NCBI GenBank assembly: GCA_003220685.1
Contig: QHTE01000061.1
Span: 62,001 to 126,000 of the forward strand
DNA from: Candidatus Rokuibacteriota bacterium
Lineage (GTDB): Bacteria; Methylomirabilota; Methylomirabilia; Rokubacteriales; CSP1-6
DNA: 64,000 nt
Direction: 5' to 3'
Under the pieces are notes generated by a model. It saw nothing but the letters and a program-made list of their open reading frames with translations, was not told the DNA's origin and ran no database searches. The position numbers and the translations under genes were made by a program. Positions 20,321 through 30,109 of this stretch are shown here, piece after piece (the first letter of the stretch is position 1; each line of letters begins with the position of its first letter).

Positions 20321-21624
20321 ACCGGTCTCGGATTCACCGCCGCATATGCATCGAGCAGCCAGGTGATGATTTTGTCTTCGCTGAAGACCGATGCCAGGCG
20401 AACTCTGGCCGCGGCGCCCATCCGCTCACGGCGCGCCGGATCACGGAGGAGCGTAATGATGGCCGCCGCAAGTGCCTCCGGATCCCTTTTGGGCACGAGA
20501 AGCCCGGTAACACGGTCCTCGACCGCTTCGGGGGAGCCGCCGACAGCTGTGGCCACGACTGGACGACCGAAATGCATGGCCTCGATTAGAACCCTACTCA
20601 ACGGCTCGGGCCACACCGACGGCGATACGACGATGTCGGCAGCACCGTACAACGGAAAGAGCTGCTGATGTGGGAGAACACCCACTGCGTGTATATCGTC
20701 ACGCGACGGCAGCTCGAGGTCCCCCTTACCCGCGAATGCGAAGCGCACGCCCGGCACCGCCGCCCGGATCGTGTCGAGCGCCGCCAAGAGCACGGCGGTG
20801 CCCTTGCCGAGCGAGCGCTTGCCCACATACAGGACAAGCGGCCCGTCGCCGATGCTGAGCTCGAGCCGAACGCGCCGCACGTCCTCGATGCTCGGCATTC
20901 CCGCCGTCGGCGGCAGCGTGTAGACCACGCTGCGCCGCACCGGGACTCTGCGCGACGGATAGACTTCGAGGATTCCTCGGCTCACGGCGACGACGCCGTC
21001 GAGACGGCCCAGAGCTCCGCGACGACCAACGTGGCCGAGCCAGGCGATCAGCGACGAGACCCAGAGCCGGGCGCGCCGCGCGCGTCCGGCGCGACGATGG
21101 TAGTGGTCGAGCTGGAAGGGAATGCACTTTCTCACGTATTGGGCGGTCGAGCAATCGAAGGTCGTCCACGGCTCGATGAGCGCACACGAGCCGAGTGGGC
21201 ACGCGAGCCCCAGGTCGCGGATTGTCGCGAGAACGGGCCGTCTCAGGACGCGCGCCGCGAGCCAGGCAGCGACGAGCGAGCGCTTCGTCTGGGCATGGAT
21301 CACACGCGCGTCTTTGCTGTAGGCGACTCGCGCGATCCAGATAGCGAAGTAGAGCGTCCACATCGGGTGCCGGTGAGCGCGCCAGCCAGCTTCGTCTCGC
21401 GCGCCCGCGAGCTTGAACCAGAACGGCACGCGGACGACATCGACGCCCGCCTCCGAACTCTGGCGAGGCGCCGAGCCGTAGTTGGGGGTCACGACCACGA
21501 CGCGGTGGCCTCGACGCACGAGCGCGGCCGCCCACGCAGCGTTGGTCCATTCGGCGCCGCCGGGCGCAAACGGTGGATAGTATTCGCTAACGAACAAGAT
21601 GGGCCGGTCATCTACACTCGTCAT
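20317..21624 (-). CDS. Glycosyltransferase family 4
   Basis: VSEYYPPFAPGGAEWTNAAWAAALVRRGHRVVVVTPNYG, VLYVGKRSLGKGTAVLLAAL. Confidence 0.93.
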   Translation of the reverse strand: MTSVDDRPILFVSEYYPPFAPGGAEWTNAAWAAALVRRGHRVVVVTPNYGSAPRQSSEAGVDVVRVPFWFKLAGARDEAGWRAHRHPMWTLYFAIWIARVAYSKDARVIHAQTKRSLVAAWLAARVLRRPVLATIRDLGLACPLGSCALIEPWTTFDCSTAQYVRKCIPFQLDHYHRRAGRARRARLWVSSLIAWLGHVGRRGALGRLDGVVAVSRGILEVYPSRRVPVRRSVVYTLPPTAGMPSIEDVRRVRLELSIGDGPLVLYVGKRSLGKGTAVLLAALDTIRAAVPGVRFAFAGKGDLELPSRDDIHAVGVLPHQQLFPLYGAADIVVSPSVWPEPLSRVLIEAMHFGRPVVATAVGGSPEAVEDRVTGLLVPKRDPEALAAAIITLLRDPARRERMGAAARVRLASVFSEDKIITWLLDAYAAVNPRPV

Positions 21625-21880
21625 GGCTTGCGAGCGAGGAGCTCGATATATGGCGCGACCCGGGAGAATCGATAATAGGCGCCGGTCAGGAGGCGGAGGC
21701 GGCCCAGCGTCTCGCGCGGCCGCGCATCGTGGAAAAAGGTCAGTGTGGTCACGCAGGCAGCCGCGAACGCACGAACGATCGTACCGCGGGTCAGCCGCCG
21801 GAGCGTGGAGAGATACGCGACCGGGCGCCCGCGGAGCCGCAGGTACAGAGCCGCGTGAGCCGCATTCGCTCCTGACGCTC

Positions 21881-21909
21881 TTGACACCTTCTCGACTGGC
21901 CGATAGGCT
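21881..21909 (+). promoter_or_regulatory. Putative sigma70-type promoter (TTGACA-17-TAGGCT) for 21918-23385
   Basis: Perfect -35 at 21881-21886, 17 bp spacer, TAnnnT -10 at 21904-21909, ATG at 21918. Confidence 0.5.
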
Positions 21910-21917
21910 CGACACGA

Positions 21918-22685
21918 ATGACGCGCCTCCTTCGCCGTGTCGCGCGAGGCCTTCTCGGTGTCGAACGGCCGTTGGTGTACTACCTCCCCTGGCTGGAGCG
22001 CCCCGGGCTCGAGTGCGTGCTCATCCTCAGCAATGTCGAGGCGCGCTTCAAACCCGAGTACAAGTACGGGCCGTTCAAGCTCCGGGTGACCCAGTACGAC
22101 GCCACTGGGCTCAAACGGGCCGAGCACCGCGTAGAACTTTCGGACAGCACGGACGTTGTCGAGTTGCCGCTCTCGTCTACCGGCGCAATATGCGGTTATG
22201 TGACCGTGGCCGGCGACTGCACCCACTCCGACCTCTATGTGACGCTCTCCGATGGCGTCACATACGCCGCCACCCACGGTAGGCAGGAGTTCGTCGAGCA
22301 CTATCCCTTTTGGAGTCGCGCTGTGCTGGCGGTAGCTGGACGCGTTCTGAGCGGCCTCGCGCGCACTGTACCCGCATTCGTGCGATACCAGTACGCGTAC
22401 GTCGGAGCCGGGAGCCGGTCCGATCTCCTGCTGCTGAACCTGTCCAATGTCACCAACCGTGTCCGCGTCATCGCGCTGCCGGCCGGGGCCGGCTCCAACG
22501 TGATGATCCGCATTCCTCCGATGGGGTCGCACTTGCTCAACGTGGCGAATATGGTGCCATCGCCCGCGCAGGGCACGCGCGTCGTGCCGTTGCGCCTCGA
22601 AGGTAACGCCTGGTTCAATCTCTACGTGGTCGGCGCCGTACATAGCGAACGCTCCGCGCAGCTGTCGCTCATGCATGTCAAGTAG
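21918..22685 (+). CDS. Uncharacterised beta-rich protein (255 aa), no recognised family
   Basis: Own promoter-like sequence; clean ORF on the strand opposite its neighbours. Repeating hydrophobic strand pattern (LECVLILSNVEARF..., SDLLLLNLSNVTNRVRVIALP). Confidence 0.7.
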   Translation: MTRLLRRVARGLLGVERPLVYYLPWLERPGLECVLILSNVEARFKPEYKYGPFKLRVTQYDATGLKRAEHRVELSDSTDVVELPLSSTGAICGYVTVAGDCTHSDLYVTLSDGVTYAATHGRQEFVEHYPFWSRAVLAVAGRVLSGLARTVPAFVRYQYAYVGAGSRSDLLLLNLSNVTNRVRVIALPAGAGSNVMIRIPPMGSHLLNVANMVPSPAQGTRVVPLRLEGNAWFNLYVVGAVHSERSAQLSLMHVK

Positions 22686-23385
22686 GCTATCGGCGCTCCT
22701 CTCCGCGACGTTCGCCGAGCCCGGTTACGAGCACCTCGTTGAGCTCATCCATCAACGCGACGCCGCCGGGCGACGCCGCCTCGAGACCCTCGACGTTGAA
22801 TTCTATGACGCAGGCGGCCACCTGCTCGCGGCCCAATCGGCGGATCCTGGCCTGGAGATTCTGGATCTTGGTGAGATGATCGAGAAGGTTGCCCAGTCTC
22901 GCGACCGGGTCCTCGTCCTCTTCGACGCTCGCTATAGCGAGCGCGTGTTCCCCTATCGACCTCACCACTACGCATATCTGTATCGGCCAACGTTCGATGA
23001 CCCCCCTTTGTACTACGCGATCAACGCGACGCTCGGCGGTGTGCCGGATCGAATCGGTGCCTCGCGCCTCAACAATTTCGAGACCTACCTCTTCCGGACA
23101 CGCGGCTTCGCCGAGCGATACTCCCTGTTGCTCGGCAGCGCGGCGCGCTTCACCGACGTCGAGGCGCGCGTCACGTGCTACTACGCGAGTGCCACGACCA
23201 CTACCACGGTGACGCTCGCGCCCAGGCACCACGCCGAGATCGTGCTGCCGCTCGAGCACGACGGCGAGCCGCTCGCGCGCGTCGACCTGAAGTCGATGTT
23301 CCGCCTGGCGTCCTACGTCGTCGGACGTCGCGCGAGCACGGGCAGTCTCGTGCTGTTCGATCACCTCTTCACCTACTTCAAGTGA
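22675..23385 (+). CDS. Uncharacterised beta-rich protein (236 aa), no recognised family
   Basis: Overlaps the upstream ORF (coupled). Similar strand pattern (YSLLLGSAARFTDVEARVTCYYASATTTTTVTLAPRHHAEIVLPL). Confidence 0.7.
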   Translation: MSSRLSALLSATFAEPGYEHLVELIHQRDAAGRRRLETLDVEFYDAGGHLLAAQSADPGLEILDLGEMIEKVAQSRDRVLVLFDARYSERVFPYRPHHYAYLYRPTFDDPPLYYAINATLGGVPDRIGASRLNNFETYLFRTRGFAERYSLLLGSAARFTDVEARVTCYYASATTTTTVTLAPRHHAEIVLPLEHDGEPLARVDLKSMFRLASYVVGRRASTGSLVLFDHLFTYFK

Positions 23386-24533
23386 GTCAGGAATCGGACG
23401 ACGCGGGCGCGCTGGGCTTGGGTGATGCCGACGGAGCAGGGTAACGACAGTCCGCGCGCGTGCAGCCGGTCGGCGACCTCGACGCGATAGGCCTGACAGT
23501 CCCGGTACGGGGGCTGACGGTGGACCGGATAGAACAAGGGGCGACACTGGATGCCCGCCGCCGCCGCGGCGTCGATGACCCGGCGCGCGCTTCCCCAGAC
23601 CGCCGGGTCGAGCTGGATCGAGTACATCCAGAAGTTCGAGTGCGCCCACGGCTGCTCGCCGCAGGGCTCGGCGCCGGTGAGACCGGCGAGCGCCTCGGTG
23701 TAGGCGCGGGCGGTCGCGCGCTTGGACTCGACGAAGTGGTCGAGCTGCTCGAGCTGGGCGACCCCGAGTGCCGCCTGGATGTTCGTCATGCGGTAGTTGA
23801 ATCCGACCGCGTCGTGAATCCACTCCTTGGCGTCGCCCCGCGCCTGTGTCGTGATCGAGCGCAGCCGGCGCGCCGTCCGCTCGTCGTTGGTCACCACCAT
23901 GCCGCCGCCGCCCGTGGTGATGATCTTGTTGCCATTGAACGACAGACAGCCCGTCTGGCCGGCGACACCGACGCGCCGGCCTTTGTAGCGAGCCCCCAGC
24001 GATTCGGTGGCGTCCTCGACCAGCGCGAGCGCATGACGCGAGGCCAGGTCGAGCAGCGGATCGAGATCCGCCGGGTGGCCGTAGAGATGCACGGGAAGGA
24101 TCGCCTTGACCCGTCGGCCACTCGCGCGATTCACCAGCGAGCCCGACCGTCGCTCGCACTCGCGCGCGAGGAACTCGGCGGTCTTCGCCGGATCGATGTT
24201 CCAGGTCTTGGGGTCGGAATCCATGAACACGGGCCACGCCCCGCAGTAGCGGATCGCGTTCGCGGTGGCCACGAAGGTCAAGCTCGGGACGAGCACCTCG
24301 TCGTCCGGGCCGACGTCGGCGGCCACCAGCGCTGCGTGGAGCGCGGCCGTGCCGGTCACGACCGCGATCCCGTGCCGCGCGTCCACGTAGGCCGCCATCT
24401 CGCGCTCGAACCGGTCCACGAAGGGGCCGATCGACGACACCCAGTTGGTGTCGAGGCACTCCTTCACGTACTGCCATTCCTTGCCCGCCAGGTGCGGGAC
24501 GGCGTTGGGAACGGGATCGTCCGAATCGATCAT
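23373..24533 (-). CDS. DegT/DnrJ/EryC1/StrS aminotransferase, LegC-like
   Basis: VPHLAGKEWQYVKECLDTNWVSSIGPFVDRFE N-terminus typical of LegC-type enzymes; VEDATESLGARYKGRRVG, SFNGNKIITTGGGG (PLP Lys). Confidence 0.9.
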   Translation of the reverse strand: MIDSDDPVPNAVPHLAGKEWQYVKECLDTNWVSSIGPFVDRFEREMAAYVDARHGIAVVTGTAALHAALVAADVGPDDEVLVPSLTFVATANAIRYCGAWPVFMDSDPKTWNIDPAKTAEFLARECERRSGSLVNRASGRRVKAILPVHLYGHPADLDPLLDLASRHALALVEDATESLGARYKGRRVGVAGQTGCLSFNGNKIITTGGGGMVVTNDERTARRLRSITTQARGDAKEWIHDAVGFNYRMTNIQAALGVAQLEQLDHFVESKRATARAYTEALAGLTGAEPCGEQPWAHSNFWMYSIQLDPAVWGSARRVIDAAAAAGIQCRPLFYPVHRQPPYRDCQAYRVEVADRLHARGLSLPCSVGITQAQRARVVRFLTHLK

Positions 24534-25525
24534 CGCGCGGACCTGCCCGCGGCGGAGTGGTCGCGGTACCAGGCGAAGGTCTGGCGTACGCCGCTGGCGA
24601 GATCGATCTTGGGCGCGAACCCGGTGAGCGCCCGGAGCCGGCCGATGTCCGGACAGCGCCTCGACGGGGATCCCGCCGGAGCCGGCCGGCGCTCGATTGC
24701 GGGCGCGAACTCGGCGAGGCGCAGCACGATGTCGACCAGGCGGTCGATCGAGACTTCCTCCGCGTCGTTGCCGATGTTCACGATCTGGCCGGCGGCTTTC
24801 GGGGTCGCCATGAGTCGCGTCATCGCCTCGACGGCATCGGTGACATAGCAGAACGCGCGGCGTTGCTCGAGGCCGTAGACCTTGAAGGGATCCTCCCGGG
24901 CCAGGGCGCGTACGCTGAGCTCGGGAACGACGTGATCGAAGCCCATCCGGGGCCCGTAGACGTTGTGGAATCGTCCGACGATGTAGGGCACGCGGCGGGC
25001 TCGGGCCCCGTGAATCACCGCGGCCTCGCCGAGGATCTTGCTAGCGGCGTAAGCGAATCGCGGATTCTCGATGGCGCCGATCGACAGCGGCACATCCTCG
25101 GGCGTCGGGACCGGAAGGGTGCCGTTCACCGCGCCGGCGTACGCCTCGCTCGTGGAGGCGAAGAAGACGGTGCCGGCCTGCGGCGTCAGCCAGTCGACCA
25201 GATTCAGCACGGCGCGCGTGTTCACGTCGATGACGCGACTCGGATCGGTCACCACGTTGCGGACGCCGACGACGGCCGCCAGCATGTAGACCTGGTCCCA
25301 GGCGGCCGCGAGGTCCGTCCACGCCGTCGGGTCGGTGAGATCCGCGCGCCGGAGCTCGAGGCCCGGGCGTTCGAGCAGGGCGGACAGATCGTCGTCGATC
25401 CGGCCGCGCGACAGGTTGTCGACGAGCGTGATCGCCCGTGCGCCCTCGTCGGCGAGGCGACACGCGAGGTGATAGCCGATGAATCCGGCTCCGCCGAGGA
25501 TGAGCACCCGGCCGGCGGCCGTCAC
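24530..25525 (-). CDS. NAD-dependent epimerase/dehydratase (extended SDR; UXS- or LegB-like role possible)
   Basis: VLILGGAGFIGYHL, FASTSEAYAG, YAASKILGE, VGRFHNVYGPRMGFDHVVPE. Confidence 0.9.
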   Translation of the reverse strand: MTAAGRVLILGGAGFIGYHLACRLADEGARAITLVDNLSRGRIDDDLSALLERPGLELRRADLTDPTAWTDLAAAWDQVYMLAAVVGVRNVVTDPSRVIDVNTRAVLNLVDWLTPQAGTVFFASTSEAYAGAVNGTLPVPTPEDVPLSIGAIENPRFAYAASKILGEAAVIHGARARRVPYIVGRFHNVYGPRMGFDHVVPELSVRALAREDPFKVYGLEQRRAFCYVTDAVEAMTRLMATPKAAGQIVNIGNDAEEVSIDRLVDIVLRLAEFAPAIERRPAPAGSPSRRCPDIGRLRALTGFAPKIDLASGVRQTFAWYRDHSAAGRSAR

Positions 25526-25528
25526 GCC

Positions 25529-26824
25529 TCAGCCCAGTCCGATCGAGGCATAGCGGATCCCCTCGACGCGGCGGACCGCGGCGATCGGGAGCACACGCCA
25601 GCAGTCGTAGACGAGCGCCGGGCGCCGCATGCGCGGCAGCACCGACGCGACGTCGAGTCGCGCATAGTCCGGATGGTCGGTGACGACGAGCGCCCCGTCG
25701 CTGCCCTCGAAGGCCTCTTCGAGCGAGCAGGGCCGCACCCCGAGCCGGCTGACGACGTCGGGAGCCACCAGGAAGTCATGACCGATCAGTGTCAGCTTCG
25801 CCTGCCGCAGGACGTCGAGCATCGACACGACTGCCGAGCCTCGCATGTCGTCGGTCGGCGGCCAGCCCTTGTAGGCAAACCCCAGCAGCGCCACGCGGGC
25901 GCCGTCGACCCGGCCACGCGTCTGGCCCAGCAGCTCGACGAATCGCCGAGCGACGTGACCGGGCAGGTGCTCGTTGAGCCGGCGGGCGTTGCCGATCAGC
26001 CACGGCTCGTGGCCGACGGTCTCGGCGCTCGCCAGCAGGATATACGGATCTTTCGACAGGCAGCCGCCCCCGACGAAGCCCGGGCGCGCGAGATCGGGTC
26101 GCGGATAGTCGAGATTCGCGGCGCGGATCAGCTCCATCGGATCGAGCGAGAGCCGCTCCGCCAGCAGCGCGACCTCGTTGCCGAACGAATAAATGAGGTC
26201 GGTGTGACAGTTGTTGATGAGCTTGACGGCCTCGGCCGCCTCGAGCGACGAGACGCGTACGAGTCGCGGCGCCAGCTGCGAGAACAGCGCCTCGGCCATC
26301 TCGCCGCTCGCGTCGTCCAGCCCCCCGATCACCTGAGGCAGCTCCTCGAGCTCGCGCAGCGCCTGTCCCTGGATCGTCCGCTCGGGGCACATCGCGACCC
26401 GCGCGCGTCCCCACACCGCGAGAAGCTCGGGGAGGACCACCGTCCGGCTCGCGCCGATCGGGACAGTGCTGCGCACGACGACGAGCGTGTCCGGGCCGAC
26501 GGCGCGGGCGACCGCGTGCGCGGCGCTGCGCAGCCCCTCGAGATTCGGGCGCCGTGTCGCCGGGTCGACCGGTGTCGACACGCACAGCACGACGGCGTCG
26601 AGCGGCGTGTCGGGCAGAACGCCGCTCACATGGAGCCGCTCGTTCAGATGCTGGCGCAGCCCCTCGGCGATGCCCGGCTCGAAGAGGTGCGGCCGCCCCG
26701 CGGCGAGCGCCGCGATGACCTCCGGCGCCCGGTCGCAGCCGAACACCGTGCAGCCCTTCCGGGCCAGCGCGACCGCGAGCGTGATCCCGACGTAGCCGAG
26801 GCCGACGATGCCGACCCGCTTCAT
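25529..26824 (-). CDS. Nucleotide sugar dehydrogenase (UDP-glucose/GDP-mannose dehydrogenase family)
   Basis: RVGIVGLGYVGITLAVALARKG, RSTVPIGAS, FVGGGCLSKDPYILL, LGFAYKGWPPTDDMRGS. The position of the usual catalytic Cys is GGCLSKDP. Confidence 0.93.
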   Translation of the reverse strand: MKRVGIVGLGYVGITLAVALARKGCTVFGCDRAPEVIAALAAGRPHLFEPGIAEGLRQHLNERLHVSGVLPDTPLDAVVLCVSTPVDPATRRPNLEGLRSAAHAVARAVGPDTLVVVRSTVPIGASRTVVLPELLAVWGRARVAMCPERTIQGQALRELEELPQVIGGLDDASGEMAEALFSQLAPRLVRVSSLEAAEAVKLINNCHTDLIYSFGNEVALLAERLSLDPMELIRAANLDYPRPDLARPGFVGGGCLSKDPYILLASAETVGHEPWLIGNARRLNEHLPGHVARRFVELLGQTRGRVDGARVALLGFAYKGWPPTDDMRGSAVVSMLDVLRQAKLTLIGHDFLVAPDVVSRLGVRPCSLEEAFEGSDGALVVTDHPDYARLDVASVLPRMRRPALVYDCWRVLPIAAVRRVEGIRYASIGLG

Positions 26825-27891
26825 TCGAGGAGCCCTTCCGCGACGTCGCGATTGGCCTTCTCGAGGTCCGGGTGGCGACCGATGTCGAGCCAGTATTCGC
26901 GGATCGGGAACGCCACGACTCGGCTAACCCACTCGGCTTGCTGCTGATACTTGAGGAGTTTAGTGATCACGTCCGGCATGTCGATCGCGCCGGTCAGCGG
27001 GACAGCGAGCTCGATCGCGCGCGGCGACACGACGTAGATCCCGGCGTTGATCATGAAGTCGAACCGCGGCTTCTCGTTCACGCCAGCGAGGCGCTCGCCG
27101 TCCACTTCGAGGATGCCGTAGGGCATATCCACGGTGTACGGAACGGTGCCGACGGTCATAACGGCGTGGTGCCGCTCGTGGAACGCCAGCATCTCTCGGA
27201 AATCACACTTCGTGAGGATGTCGGCGTTGACGAGCAAGAACGGGCGATCGAAATAGCTTCGAAGCTCGATCAGGGAACCGGCGGTACCGCGCGGCTCGTC
27301 CTCAGGGCGATACGCGATGTCCACGCCGAACCGGCTGCCATCACCAAAGTACTGCTCAATCATATGGTTCAGGTAGTGCACAGTGATGACGATCTGGCGG
27401 AAGCCGGCGCTCCGCAATCGCTCGATCATGATCTCGAGCACGGGTTTGCCCCCGATTCTTAGCAGCGGCTTGGGTGTGTTATCCGTAAGCGGGCTGAGTC
27501 GGCTTCCCCGTCCGCCGGCCATGATCACCGCCGCGTTCGGCAGCGGCGGCGGCTCCAGCAGCCGGTCGAAGAACAGCACGTCGACGACGCGCCGGCCGTC
27601 GTCGACGACCGGCAGCTGGCGGATCGAGTGGCTTCGCATCAGCGCGAGCGCCGCCGGCGTCGAGATCCCGGCCCGCGCGACCAGGGGCGAGCGGTTCATC
27701 GCGCCGTCCACCGGCGCGTCGAGGGCCACCCCGCGAAGGATCGCCTTGCGGAGGTCGCCGTCGGTCGCGATGCCGAGGAGGCGGCGCTCGCTGTCGACGA
27801 CGAGCGCGACCCCCTTGCCCGTCTTGTTGATCCGCTCGAGCGCCTCGCGGACCGTCGCGCCTTCGCCGACGACCAGGTCTTCTGCGTTCAT
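26821..27891 (-). CDS. CBS-domain sugar-phosphate nucleotidyltransferase (PtmE-like)
   Basis: Two N-terminal CBS segments (GKGVALVVDSERRLLGIATDGDLR; SIRQLPVVDDGRRVVDVLFFD), then AAVIMAGGRGSRLSPLTDNTPKPLLRIGGKPVLE. Confidence 0.92.
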   Translation of the reverse strand: MNAEDLVVGEGATVREALERINKTGKGVALVVDSERRLLGIATDGDLRKAILRGVALDAPVDGAMNRSPLVARAGISTPAALALMRSHSIRQLPVVDDGRRVVDVLFFDRLLEPPPLPNAAVIMAGGRGSRLSPLTDNTPKPLLRIGGKPVLEIMIERLRSAGFRQIVITVHYLNHMIEQYFGDGSRFGVDIAYRPEDEPRGTAGSLIELRSYFDRPFLLVNADILTKCDFREMLAFHERHHAVMTVGTVPYTVDMPYGILEVDGERLAGVNEKPRFDFMINAGIYVVSPRAIELAVPLTGAIDMPDVITKLLKYQQQAEWVSRVVAFPIREYWLDIGRHPDLEKANRDVAEGLLE

Positions 27892-29051
27892 GCGACCTCG
27901 CGTTTTCGGGTGAGCGTCGGACCGAGCTCTACGGCCCGGAGCACGCGCACGATGCGCTCCGCCGCGTGCCCGTCTCCGTACGGGTTCGTCATGCCGGAGA
28001 GCCCCTCGCGGAAGCCCGGGGCCAGCACGGCCTCGATGCCGGCGAGGATCTCGTCGCGCTCCGGGCCGACGTCGATGACGTTGCCGGCACGCAGCCGACC
28101 CGCCTGCCGCGCGCCCACGTTGACGACGGGAAGCTCGAACGAGGGCGCCTCGATGAGCCCGCTCGACGAGTTGCCGACCATCGCGTCGGCCTCGCCCAGG
28201 AGCGAGAGATACACGTCGTCGCCGAGGGTCTGCGCCAGCCGGACGCATGGGTGCCGCCCGGCGAACTCCTGGAGGCGGGCGATCACGGCCCGACCGGCGG
28301 TATCGGCGTTGGGATAGGTCACGACGAACGTCGCGTCGATCTTCTCGAGGGCGGCGAGCAGCTCGTCGGTGTGCCGCGCCGTGTCCTGATACTCGAGCGT
28401 GGCGGGATGGTAGGTGACGATCAGCCAGCGATCGCCGGGGGCCAGATCGAGACGACGCGCAAGCTCGGCCCGAGTGAGCCGCGGCGTCGTCCGGATGCGA
28501 TCGAGCCCGGGCGCTCCGACGTTGTGGATCCGCCACGGCTCCTCGCCCATGGCGGCGACCCGCCGGGCGTGGGGCTCCGCGGACACGAAGTGCAGATGCG
28601 CGCACTTCGTGATCGCGTGGCGAATCTGGTTGTCGATGGCCCCTTCCGTCACCTCGCCGCCGTGCAGGTGTGCGACCGGCAGGACGAAGGGGAGCGCGGC
28701 GGCCGCCGCCGACAGCATCTCGAAGCGATCGCCCAGCACGACGACCAGGTCGGGACGGTGGCGCGCGTAGGCGCGTCCGAACCCCGCGACGCCACGGCCC
28801 ATCGACGCCGCGATCGCCTCCGGCGCATCCGACGGCTCGAGCATCTCGATCCGCTCGGCGATCGGCCATCCCTCGGCCTCGATCAGCTCGACGCTTCGAC
28901 CGAACGCGTCCGACAGGTGCATTCCGCCCACGAAGAGGAGCAGGCGCACGTCCGGGGCCGCTCGCAGCTCGCGCAGGACCGGGCCGAGGTGTCCCCAGTC
29001 CGAGCGGGCCACGGAGACCACCGCGATCGTCCGAGGCTCGACGGCACTCAC
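27888..29051 (-). CDS. UDP-N-acetylglucosamine 2-epimerase (hydrolysing), NeuC/LegG-like
   Basis: ARSDWGHLGPVLREL, VVLGDRFEMLSAAAAA, VAHLHGGEVTEGAIDNQIRHAITKCAHLHF, VGNSSSGLIEAPSFELPVVNVG. Confidence 0.94.
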   Translation of the reverse strand: MSAVEPRTIAVVSVARSDWGHLGPVLRELRAAPDVRLLLFVGGMHLSDAFGRSVELIEAEGWPIAERIEMLEPSDAPEAIAASMGRGVAGFGRAYARHRPDLVVVLGDRFEMLSAAAAALPFVLPVAHLHGGEVTEGAIDNQIRHAITKCAHLHFVSAEPHARRVAAMGEEPWRIHNVGAPGLDRIRTTPRLTRAELARRLDLAPGDRWLIVTYHPATLEYQDTARHTDELLAALEKIDATFVVTYPNADTAGRAVIARLQEFAGRHPCVRLAQTLGDDVYLSLLGEADAMVGNSSSGLIEAPSFELPVVNVGARQAGRLRAGNVIDVGPERDEILAGIEAVLAPGFREGLSGMTNPYGDGHAAERIVRVLRAVELGPTLTRKREVA

Positions 29052-30109
29052 TCCAGAGCCGTCCAGTCGATGACGTCGTCGGCTGCGAGATCCCTCCGGA
29101 CGCGACGGCCGAGGGCCCGCTCCAGATCGGCGGGCGACACGCCCGTGCCCGGGCGCTTGACCGCGACCGCGTCCTTCACGAGCTCTTCGCCGGCCCGGAT
29201 CGGGCGGGCCGCGACGAGGCTCTTGCGCGCGACCCGCCGCGTATCCAGCTCCGAGGGCATCGGGCGCTTCTCGCCGTCGCCGAGCGCCGCCTCGACGTTG
29301 CGGATGCCGCGGACCAGCGCGCCCATCTCGCCGGGCTCGAGCGAGGCGCGATGATCGGGGCCGGGCAAGGTCTTGTCGAGCGTGAGGTGTTTCTCCACGA
29401 TCACCGCGCCGCGCGCCACCGCGGCGAACGCGATCTCCAGGCCGAGCGTATGGTCCGAGAGGCCGACCGGGCAGCCGAATCGATCGCGCAGCGCGTCCAT
29501 CGCTCTCAGGTTCACGTCGCCCACGGGCGCCGGATACGCGCTGACGCAGTGCAGGATTGCGACCGGGACGCGCGAGGTGACGCGAATCGCCGTCAGGGCC
29601 GCCGCGACTTCGTCGAGGGTAGACATGCCCGTCGACACGATGACCGGTTTGCCCTTCGTCGCGATGTGGCGCAGCAGCGGAAGATTCGTGATCTCGCCCG
29701 AGGGCACTTTGAGCAGGGGCACGCCCAGGACGCCGAGCGTATCCACGCTCGCCTCGTCGAATGGCGTCGAGAAGAAGACGATCCGGCGCGCGGCAGCATG
29801 CGCCTGGAGGGATTTGAGCGTCTCGACGGAGAGCTCGAGACGCTCGAGCATCTGGCTCTGGCTCTCGCCGGCACCCGTCGTCTCGACCTGATACGCCGCC
29901 TTCGGCGCGGTCCGGCTCGTGAGCGCGGAGGTGCGAAACGTCTGGAACTTCACGGCGTCGGCGCCGCCGTCGGCGGCGGCGTCGATCAGCGCCCGCGCCA
30001 GCGCAGGATCACCATTGTGGTTCACGCCGGCCTCGGCGATCACGAACACCGGCTGACCGGCCGCGATCGTTCGGCCGGCGACGCTGAACGGGGCCGCCGG
30101 AGCGGTCAT
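29048..30109 (-). CDS. N-acetylneuraminate/nonulosonate synthase (NeuB/LegI-like) with C-terminal SAF domain
   Basis: FVIAEAGVNHNGD, DAVKFQTF, KVPSGEITNLPLL, STGMSTLDEV, LSDHTLG, EKHLTLD, KSLVAARPIRAGE. Confidence 0.96.
   Translation of the reverse strand: MTAPAAPFSVAGRTIAAGQPVFVIAEAGVNHNGDPALARALIDAAADGGADAVKFQTFRTSALTSRTAPKAAYQVETTGAGESQSQMLERLELSVETLKSLQAHAAARRIVFFSTPFDEASVDTLGVLGVPLLKVPSGEITNLPLLRHIATKGKPVIVSTGMSTLDEVAAALTAIRVTSRVPVAILHCVSAYPAPVGDVNLRAMDALRDRFGCPVGLSDHTLGLEIAFAAVARGAVIVEKHLTLDKTLPGPDHRASLEPGEMGALVRGIRNVEAALGDGEKRPMPSELDTRRVARKSLVAARPIRAGEELVKDAVAVKRPGTGVSPADLERALGRRVRRDLAADDVIDWTALE

Noticed and set aside
24557-26947. Plus-strand 796-aa ORF
   Set aside because: Antisense shadow of the epimerase and nucleotide-sugar dehydrogenase.
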